A DNA stretch of 64,000 bases, taken from NCBI GenBank assembly GCA_030533445.1, contig CM060070.1, positions 46,770,385 through 46,834,384 on the forward strand, read 5' to 3'. Source of the DNA: Cyprinodon diabolis. Its lineage: Eukaryota > Chordata > Actinopteri > Cyprinodontiformes > Cyprinodontidae. This document shows, piece after piece, positions 43,290 through 54,090 of this stretch (positions within the stretch are counted from its first letter, which is position 1; the number at the start of each line of letters is the position of its first letter). The position numbers were made by a program, and so were the translations under genes. The notes below the pieces were generated by a model that did not search any database, was not told the DNA's origin, and was given only the letters and a program-made list of their open reading frames with translations.

Positions 43290-46200
43290 GTAAGTTTATT
43301 TTGATTCCTTTCAAGTTATATTGATTCCTTTCATGTTTATTTTGATTCCTTTCATATTTATTTTGATTCCTTTCAAGTTATATTGATTCCTTTCATGTTT
43401 ATTTTGATTCCTTTCATGTTTATTTTGATTCCTTTCAAGTTATATTGATTCCTTTCATGTTTATTTTGATTCCTTTCAGGTTTATATTGATTCCTTTCAT
43501 GTTTATTTAGATTCCTTTCAAGTTATATTGATTCCTTTCATGTTTATTTTGATTCCTTTCAGGTTTATATTGATTCCTTTCATGTTTATTTTGATTCCTT
43601 TCAAGTTATATTGATTCCTTTCATGTTTATTTTGATTCCTTTCAGGTTTATATTGATTCCTTTCATGTTTATTTTGATTCCTTTCAGGTTTATATTGATT
43701 CCTTTCAAGTTATATTGATTCCTTTCATGTTTATTTTGATTCCTTTCAGGTTTATATTGATTCCTTTCATGTTTATTTTGATTCCTTTCAGGTTTATATT
43801 GATTCCTTTCAAGTTATATTGATTCCTTTCATGTTTATATTGATTCCTTTCATGTTTATTTTGATTCCTTTCAGGTTTATATTGATTCCTTTCAAGTTTA
43901 TATTGATTCCTTTAAGGTTTACATTGATTCCTTTCAAGTTTATGTTGATTCCTTTCATGTTTATTTTGATTCCTTTCAGGTTTATATTGATTCCTTTCAT
44001 GTTTATTTTGATTCCTTTCAGGTTTATATTGATTCCTTTCAAGTTTATGTTGATTCCTTACAGGTTTATATTGATTCCTTTCAGGTTTATATTGTTTCCT
44101 TTCAGGTTTATATTGATTCCTTTCATGTTTATTTTGATTCCTTTCAGGTTTATATTGATTCCTTTCAAGTTATATTGATTCCTTTCATGTTTATTTTGAT
44201 TCCTTTCAGGTTTATATTGATTCCTTTCATGTTTATTTTAATTCCTTTCAAGTTATATTGATTCCTTTAAGGTTTACATTGATTCCTTTCATGTTTATAT
44301 TGATTCCTTTCATGTTTATATTGATTCCTTTAAGGTTTACATTGATTCCTTTCAAGTTTATGTTGATTCCTTTCATGTTTATTTTGATTCCTTTCAGGTT
44401 TATGTTGATTCCTTTCAAGTTTATATTGATTCCTTACAGGTTTATATTGATTCCTTTCAGGTTTATGTTGATTCCTTTAAGGTTTACATTGATTCCTTTC
44501 AGGTTTATGTTGATTCCTTTCATGTTTATTTTGATTCCTTTCAGGTTTATATTGATTCCTTTCAGGTTTATTTTGATTCCTTTCAGGTTTATATTGATTC
44601 CTTTCATGTTTATGTTGATTCCTTTCATGTTTATTTTGATTCCTTTCAGGTTTATATTGTTTCCTTTCAGGTTTATGTTGATTCCTTTCAGGTTTATATT
44701 GATTCCTTTCATGTTTATTTTGATTCCTTTCAGGTTTATATTGATTCCTTTCATGTTTATGTTGATTCCTTTCAGGTTTATATTGATTCCTTTCAGGTTT
44801 ATATTGATTCCTTTAAGGTTTATTTTGATTCCTTTCAGGTTTATATTGATTCCTTTCATGTTTATTTTGATTCCTTTCAGGTTTATATTGATTCCTTTCA
44901 TGTTTATTTTGATTCCTTTCAGGTTTATTTTGATTCCTTTCAGGTTTATATTGATTCCTTTCAGGTTTATATTGATTCCTTTCATGTTTATATTGATTCC
45001 TTTCATGTTTATTTTGATTCCTTTCAGGTTTTGTTTTGATTCCTTTCAGGTTTATATTGATTCCTTTCAGGTTTATATTGATTCCTTTCATGTTTATTTT
45101 GATTCCTTTCAGGTTTATATTGATTCCTTTCAGGTTTACGTTGATTCCTTTCAGGTTTATTTTGATTCCTTTCAGGTTTATATTGATTCCTTTCATGTTT
45201 ATGTTGATTCCTTTCATGTTTTGTTTTGATTCCTTTCAGGTTTATATTGATTCCTTTCAGGTTTATATTGATTCCTTTCATGTTTTGTTTTGATTCCTTT
45301 CAGGTTTATATTGATTCCTTTCAGGTTTACGTTGATTCCTTTCAGGTTTATTTTGATTCCTTTCAGGTTTTGTTTTGATTCCTTTCATGTTTATATTGAT
45401 TCCTTTCATGTTTATTTTGATTCCTTTCAGGTTTATATTGATTCCTTTCAGGTTTATATTGATTCCTTTCATGTTTACGTTGATTCCTTTCATGTTTTGT
45501 TTTGATTCCTTTCATGTTTATTTTGATTCCTTTCAGGTTTATATTGATTCCTTTCATGTTTATTTTGATTCCTTTCAGGTTTATATTGATTCCTTTCATG
45601 TTTATTTTGATTCCTTTCAGGTTTATATTGATTCCTTTCATGTTTTGTTTTGATTCCTTTCATGTTTATTTTGATTCCTTTCAGGTTTATATTGATTCCT
45701 TTCAGGTTTATATTGATTCCTTTCAGGTTTATATTGATTCCTTTCAAGATATATTGATTCCTTTCATGTTTATTTTTATTCCTTTCAGGTTTATATTGAT
45801 TCCTTTCATGTTTATTTTGATTCCTTTCAGGTTTATATTGATTCCTTTCAGGTTTATATTGATTCCTTTCATGTTTATTTTGATTCCTTTCAGGTTTATA
45901 TTGATTCCTTTCAGGTTTATATTGATTCCTTTCATGTTTATGTTGATTCCTTTCAGGTTTATTTTGATTCCTTTCATGTTTATTTTGATTCCTTTCAGGT
46001 TTATGTTGATTCCTTTCATGTTTATGTTGATTCCTTTCAGGTTTATATTGATTCCTTTCAGGTTTATATTGATTCCTTTAAGGTTTATGTTGATTCCTTT
46101 CAGGTTTATGTTGATTCCTTTCATGTTTATTTTGATTCCTTTCAGGTTTATGTTGATTCCTTTCATGTTTATTTTGATTCCTTTCAGGTTTATTTTGATT

Positions 46201-49200
46201 CCTTTCAGGTTTATATTGATTCCTTTCAGGTTTATGTTGATTCCTTTCATGTTTTGTATTGATTCCTTTCATGTTTATTTTGATTCCTTTCAGGTTTTGT
46301 TTTGATTCCTTTCAGGTTTATATTGATTCCTTTCAGGTTTTGTATTGATTCCTTTCATGTTTATTTTGATTCCTTTCAGGTTTTGTTTTGATTCCTTTCA
46401 GGTTTACATTGATTCCTTTCAGGTTTATTTTGATTCCTTTCAGGTTTTGTTTTGATTCCTTTCATGTTTATTTTGATTCCTTTCAGGTTTATATTGATTC
46501 CTTTCATGTTTATTTTGATTCCTTTCAGGTTTATATTGATTCCTTTCATGTTTATTTTGATTCCTTTCAGGTTTTGTTTTGATTCCTTTCAGGTTTATAT
46601 TGATTCCTTTCATGTTTATTTTGATTCCTTTCAGGTTTATGTTGATTCCTTTCAGGTTTATATTGATTCCTTTCATGTTTATTTTGATTCCTTTCAGGTT
46701 TATATTGATTCCTTTCAGGTTTATGTTGATTCCTTACAGGTTTATATTGATTCCTTTCAGGTTTATGTTGATTCCTTTCATGTTTATTTTGATTCCTTTC
46801 AGGTTTATATTGATTCCTTTCAGGTTTATATTGATTCCTTTCATGTTTATGTTGATTCCTTTCATGTTTATTTTGATTCCTTTCATGTTTATTTTGATTC
46901 CTTTCAGGTTTATGTTGATTCCTTTCATGTTTATTTTGATTCCTTTCAGGTTTATATTGATTCCTTTCAGGTTTATATTGATTCCTTTCATGTTTATTTT
47001 GATTCCTTTCAGGTTTATGTTGATTCCTTTCAGGTTTATTTTGATTCCTTTCAGGTTTATATTGATTCCTTTCATGTTTATTTTGATTCCTTTCAGGTTT
47101 ATTTTGATTCCTTTCATGTTTATATTGATTCCTTTCATGTTTATTTTGATTCCTTTCAGGTTTATATTGATTCCTTTCAGGTTTTGTTTTGATTCCTTTC
47201 AGGTTTTGTTTTGATTCCTTTCATGTTTATTTTGATTCCTTTCAGGTTTATATTGATTCCTTTCAGGTTTTGTTTTGATTCCTTTCAGGTTTATATTGAT
47301 TCCTTTCAGGTTTATATTGATTCCTTACAGGTTTATGTTGATTCCTTTCATGTTTTGTTTTGATTCCTTTCAGGTTTATATTGATTCCTTTCAGGTTTAT
47401 ATTGATTCCTTTCATGTTTATGTTGATTCCTTTCATGTTTATTTTGATTCCTTTCAGGTTTTGTTTTGATTCCTTTCAGGTTTATGTTGATTCCTTTCAT
47501 GTTTATATTGATTCCTTTCATGTTTATATTGATTCCTTTCATGTTTATTTTGATTCCTTTCAGGTTTATGTTGATTCCTTTCATGTTTATGTTGATTCCT
47601 TTCAGGTTTATGTTGATTCCTTTCAGGTTTATGTTGATTCCTTTAAGGTTTATATTGATTCCTTTAAGGTTTACTTTGATTCCTTTCAGGTTTATGTTGA
47701 TTCCTTTCAGGTTTATGTTGATTCCTTTCATGTTTATTTTGATTCCTTTCAGGTTTATTTTGATTCCTTTCAGGTTTATGTTGATTCCTTTCAGGTTTAT
47801 ATTGATTTCTTTCATGTTTATGTTGATTTCTTTCATGTTTATGTTGATTCCTTTCATGTTTATTTTGATTCCTTTCAGGTTTTGTTTTGATTCCTTTCAG
47901 GTTTATGTTGATTCCTTTCAAGGTTTACTTTGATTCCTTTAAGGTTTACTTTGATTCCTTTCAGGTTTATGTTGATTCCTTTCATGTTTATATTGATTCC
48001 TTTCAGGTTTATATTGATTCCTTTCATGTTTATATTGATTCCTTTCATGTTTATGTTGATTCCTTTCATGTTTATTTTTATTCCTTTCAGGTTTATGTTG
48101 ATTCCTTTCATGTTTATTTTGATTCCTTTCAGGTTTTGTTTTGATTCCTTTCATGTTTATATTGATTCCTTTCATGTTTATTTTGATTCCTTTCAGGTTT
48201 ATATTGATTCCTTTCAGGTTTATATTGATTCCTTTCATGTTTATATTGATTCCTTTCATGTTTATTTTGATTCCTTTCAGGTTTATATTGATTCCTTTCA
48301 GGTTTATGTTGATTCCTTTCAGGTTTATTTTGATTCCTTTCAGGTTTATGTTGATTCCTTTCATGTTTATTTTGATTCCTTTCAGGTTTATTTTGTTTCC
48401 TTTCAGGTTTATATTGATTCCTTTCAGGTTTATGTTGATTCCTTTCATGTTTATTTTGATTCCTTTCAGGTTTATTTTGATTCCTTTCAGGTTTATGTTG
48501 ATTCCTTTCATGTTTATTTTGATTCCTTTCAGGTTTATATTGATTCCTTTCAGGTTTATATTGATTCCTTTCAGGTTTATATTGATTCCTTTCAGGTTTT
48601 TATTGATTCCTTTCAGGTTTATATTGATTCCTTTCATGTTTATTTTGATTCCTTTCAGGTTTATATTGATTCCTTTCAGGTTTATATTGATTCCTTTCAG
48701 GTTTATATTGATTCCTTTCAAGTTTTTATTGATTCCTTTCAAGTTTATATTGATTATTTTTAAGTTTATACTGACGTCATACACGCGCCGCTTCGTTTTT
48801 AAAAAATATGATCAACATTGGGAGAAAAAAAAAACATGGTGGTAAAAAAAAAGCATTAAAATGCATGGATCTGTACAGGTGTTGGAAAACAGTAAATAAT
48901 CGATCACTTCTTCGTGATTGTTCATGAAATTTAAAGCTAGCTTACACACAAGCAGTGGCTCATCCATTACACTCAGCGGAATATGAAAAACACTAATAAA
49001 AAGTACTGATTCAATCGCTCTCAATCTGCAGGTTTACTAGTGGTTCCTAGAATTTCTAAAAGTAGAATGGGAGGCAGATCTTTTAGTTATCAGGCTCCTC
49101 TCCTGTGGAACCAACTACCAGTTTTAGTCCGTGAGGCAGACACCCTGTCTACTTTTAAGGCTAGGCTTAAAACTTTCCTTTTTGATAAAGCTTCTAGTTA

Positions 49201-52200
49201 GAGTGGCTCAGGTTATCCTGAGCTATCTCTATAGTTCTGCTGCTATAGGCTTAGACTGCTGGAGGACATAGGGACCCCTTTTTCATCATTCTGCTTCATT
49301 CTATCTCTATTCTCCCACTCTGCAGAATCTGTTAGTTCAATCTCTAACGTTCTGCTCTCTCTGCTTTTTCTCATAGTAGCTTCATCTGGTCTGTTCCTGT
49401 TTGGCTGTGACTCCATCCTGGAGAGAAATATCAGCTGTGCTGCTGCCATCAACACCTTTGTTTCTAGATGTTGGAGCTTGGCCTGTTTTCCAGTGTAGTC
49501 CTGTTTCTCTGACTGTGACTAACTGGATGTGCTCTCTTCATCCTCTGACATGGGAGCTGGCTCGGAGCTCTTCTGCCTGGCTGTGTGTTTCCTGGACGGG
49601 GCCGCCTGTAGAGCTGGTTGACAGTTGCCTTTTGTATCTATGCTTCTTTTTCTATTTCTGCTTCTGTCTCCTTGAACCCCAGTGGGCCTCAGCAGATGGC
49701 CGCTCACACTATGCCTGGTTCTGCTGGAGGTTTCTTCCTGTTCAAAGGGAGTTTTTCCTCTCCACTGTCGCTACAAGCATGCTTAGTGTGAGGGATTGCT
49801 GAAGAGTCAATGAGTCGATGCCATCAGCTGGTTTTCCTTAGACAGAAAACTTTGAATCAATCTGACTGGATGATCTGGTGAACTGGAAAGTGACCTGAGA
49901 TGACATGATGTGAATTGGAGCTATAGAAATAACCTGAATAGAATTGATTTACACATTGTAGACTTTTAATTTCTTTTGATTTTAAAATGATAAGGATAAA
50001 AATGTTTTTTGACCAATGAAGTTTTGCCATTTTACAGAATCTGTCATTTTCGATTTAACAAACGGCAACAAAAAATGTTGTATTTAGATGTCATAATAGT
50101 CAATAAAATGTCCTGAACCAAAAAAAGTTTTTTTTTCACTCTCAGAGGGTTTTTCATGAATTCCTTATAGAAGCACTTTTGTTATTTTTCTTAATATATT
50201 TGGGCCAGTTGGCGTTTCTTATTACATTGACATTAATTCTTGCCATTAAAATATCCATATTTTTTGAATGTTACGAAGGCAATAAGGTCTCGTCCTGGAT
50301 TCCAAAAACCTTTTTGGTTTGAAAGTATCCAAAGTGTTTTACTGAAAGCCCTAAAGGGTTGAGCTCATGTTAGTTTCTTGGTTTTCTCTAACTAGTTGCA
50401 TATTAGATGTTATGCAAATGTTTTTTCTGCTGGTCTAGATGAGTGAAGATAGAAGAAGCTCTACAAACAAACTTTTGCTGAATAATTTTCCATTTTCTTT
50501 TAACTAAACAGTAATGATGTGGTTTCAGAGGTACTGTGAGGATTTGAAGACCTCGTTGCCTCTCTTGTTGAAATTTTGTTATCAGTTTGGGGATTTAGGA
50601 GGGATTAAAATGTCAAGGCTCTTAGAAGGCTTGTTTTTTCTGTCTAATTTGATTCTTCTCACTCAGATCGAAGAGGTCGAGGCTCTGTCATCTATCTATG
50701 GAGATGAGTGGTGTGTCATAGACGAAGCGTCCAGAATATTTTGCATCAAAATATCCAGCGACGCAGAGGAGCAGAAACTGACTGCATGTTTGCAGGTGCA
50801 GAAAGAAGCAAAAAAAATAAAAATCCTGCATATGAATCTGAAGTGCACCATAAATGTGCACTATTTAAGATACTTATTTCATTCAGCAAAGTTTGTTATT
50901 TTGCATTAAAGTGAATTGCTGGATAATAATTTGTTTTCCATGTGTTCATCCATCCATCCATTTTCTAACACGCTTAATCCCAAGTGGAATCGCCAGGGGT
51001 GCTGGTGCCTATCAATGGACGAGAGGGGGGTCCACCCTGGACAGGTCGCCAGTCCATCACAGGTGTTCATGTCACTCACAAATATTCATCTAATTCAATG
51101 CAGATTTAAGTCAAATAGTTAGAAAAATCTTTTTACACAAAAACGGGGGCAAAAAGTAAATCACCACGCCAGGAGGGGTGAAGGCAATCGGGTCAGCTGG
51201 CACGCACATGAGGTGGCCCCTTTTTTTTTCAGGGAGTTGGCAGCCCCAATCAGGGGTAGCCACCCACAGGTAGTGGGGGCAGGTTCGTCACATCCAAGCC
51301 ACCGGCCGTCATTGCTGCTGGGATACAAAAGTTCCTCTGAAAACCTAATCGGCTTCTAAGGCAAGACAAAGACTGGGTGACAACCTGAAACACTAAAGGG
51401 CCGCCGTTAGCAGCTGACCAGCATGTTTGGCCTTATGGCCTCTACAGAACAATGACCCTTATGGCCTTTACAGAACAATGACCCTTACGGCCTCTACAGA
51501 ACAATGACCCTTACGGCCTCTACAGAACAATGACCCTTATGACCTCTACAGAACAATGACCCTTATGACCTCTAAAGAACAATGACCCTTATGGCCTCTA
51601 CAGAACAATGACCCTTATGGGCTTTACAGAACAATGACCCTTATGGCCTCTACAGAACAATGACCCTTATGACCTCTACAGAACAATGACCCTTATGGCC
51701 TCTACAGAACAATGACCCTTACGGCCTCTACAGAACAATGACCCTTACGGCCTCTACAGAACAATGACCCTTATGACCTCTACAGAACAATGACCTTTAT
51801 GGCCTCTACAGAACAATGACCTTTATGGCCTCTACAGAACAATGACCCTTATGACCTCTACAGAACAATGACCCTTATGGCCTCTACAGAACAATGACCC
51901 TTATGGCCTTTACAGAACAATGACCCTTATGGCATCTACAGAACAATGACCTTTATGGCCTCTACAGAACTATGACCCTTATGGCCTCTACAGAACTATG
52001 ACCCTTATGGCCTCTACAGAACAATGACCCTTATGGCCTTTACAGAACAATGACCTTTATGGCCTCTACAGAAAAATGACCCTTATGGCCTCTACAGAAC
52101 TATGACCCTTATGGCCTCTACAGAACAATGACCCTTATGGCCTCTACAGAACTATGACCCTTATGGCCTCTACAGAACAATGACCCTTATGGCCTTACAG

Positions 52201-54022
52201 TACAATGACCCTTATGGCCTCTACAGAACAATGACCCTTATGGCCTTTACAGAACAATGACCCTTATGGCCTCTACAGAACAATGACCCTTATGGCCTCT
52301 ACAGAACAATGACCCTTATGGCCTCTACAGAACAATGACCCTTATGGCCTCTACAGAACTATGACCCTTATGGCCTCTACAGAACAATGACCCTTATGGC
52401 CTTTACAGAACAATGACCCTTATGGCCTCTACAGAACAATGACCCTTATGGCCTCTACAGAACAATGACCCTTATGGCCTCTACAGAACAATGACCCTTA
52501 TGGCCTCTACAGAACAATGACCCTTACGGCCTCTACAGAACAATGACCTTTATGGCCTCTACAGAACAATGACCTTTATGGCCTCTACAGAACTATGACC
52601 CTTATGGCCTCTACAGAACTATGACCCTTATGGCCTCTACAGAACAATGACCCTTATGGCCTCTACAGAACTATGACCCTTATGGCCTCTACAGAACAAT
52701 GACCCTTACGGCCTCTACAGAACAATGACCTTTATGGCCTCTACAGAACAATGACCTTTATGGCCTCTACAGAACAATGACCCTTATGACCTCTACAGAA
52801 CAATGACCCTTATGGCCTCTACAGAACTATGACCCTTATGGCCTCTACAGAACAATGACCCTTATGGCCTCTACAGAACAATTACCCTTATGGCCTTTAC
52901 AGAACAATGACCCTTATGGCATCTACAGAACAATGACCCTTATGGCCTTTACAGAACAATGACCTTTATGGCCTCTACAGAAAAATGACCCTTATGGCCT
53001 CTACAGAACTATGACCCTTATGGCCTCTACAGAACTATGACCCTTATGGCCTCTACAGAACAATGACCCTTACGGCCTCTACAGAACAATGACCTTTATG
53101 GCCTCTACAGAACAATGACCTTTATGGCCTCTACAGAACAATGACCCTTATGACCTCTACAGAACAATGACCCTTATGGCCTCTACAGAACTATGACCCT
53201 TATGGCCTCTACAGAACAATGACCCTTATGGCCTCTACAGAACAATTACCCTTATGGCCTTTACAGAACAATGACCCTTATGGCATCTACAGAACAATGA
53301 CCCTTATGGCCTTTACAGAACAATGACCTTTATGGCCTCTACAGAAAAATGACCCTTATGGCCTCTACAGAACTATGACCCTTATGGCCTCTACAGAACA
53401 ATGACCCTTATGGCCTCTACAGAACTATGACCCTTATGGCCTCTACAGAACAATGACCTTTATGGCCTCTACAGAACAATGACCTTTATGGCCTCTACAG
53501 AACAATGACCCTTATGACCTCTACAGAACAATGACCCTTATGGCCTCTACAGAATAATGACCCTTATGGCCTTTACAGAACAATGACCCTTATGGCATCT
53601 ACAGAACAATGACCCTTATGGCCTTTACAGAACAATGACCTTTATGGCCTCTACAGAAAAATGACCCTTATGGCCTCTACAGAACTATGACCCTTATGGC
53701 CTCTACAGAACAATGACCCTTATGGCCTCTACAGAACTATGACCCTTATGGCCTCTACAGAACAATGACCCTTATGGCCTTTACAGGACAATGACCCTTA
53801 TGGCCTCTACAGAACAATGACCCTTATGGCCTTTACAGAACAATGACCCTTATGGCCTCTACAGAACAATGACCCTTATGGCCTCTACAGAACAATGACC
53901 CTTATGGCCTCTACAGAACAATGACCCTTATGGCCTCTACAGAACTATGACCCTTATGGCCTCTACAGAACAATGACCCTTATGGCCTCTACAGAACTAT
54001 GACCCTTATGGCCTCTACAGAA

Positions 54023-54090
<68 letters not shown>

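Noticed and set aside
43809..48845. Open frames with 7-residue periodicity in the 21-bp array
   Set aside because: The unit length is divisible by 3 and several frames on both strands stay open; the array is inside impact intron 1 and shows no start or end outside the repeat.
50514..50909. 131-codon frame around impact exon 2 as a longer exon
   Set aside because: The residues before 50667 and after 50795 do not match IMPACT and clear splice sites bound the conserved part.
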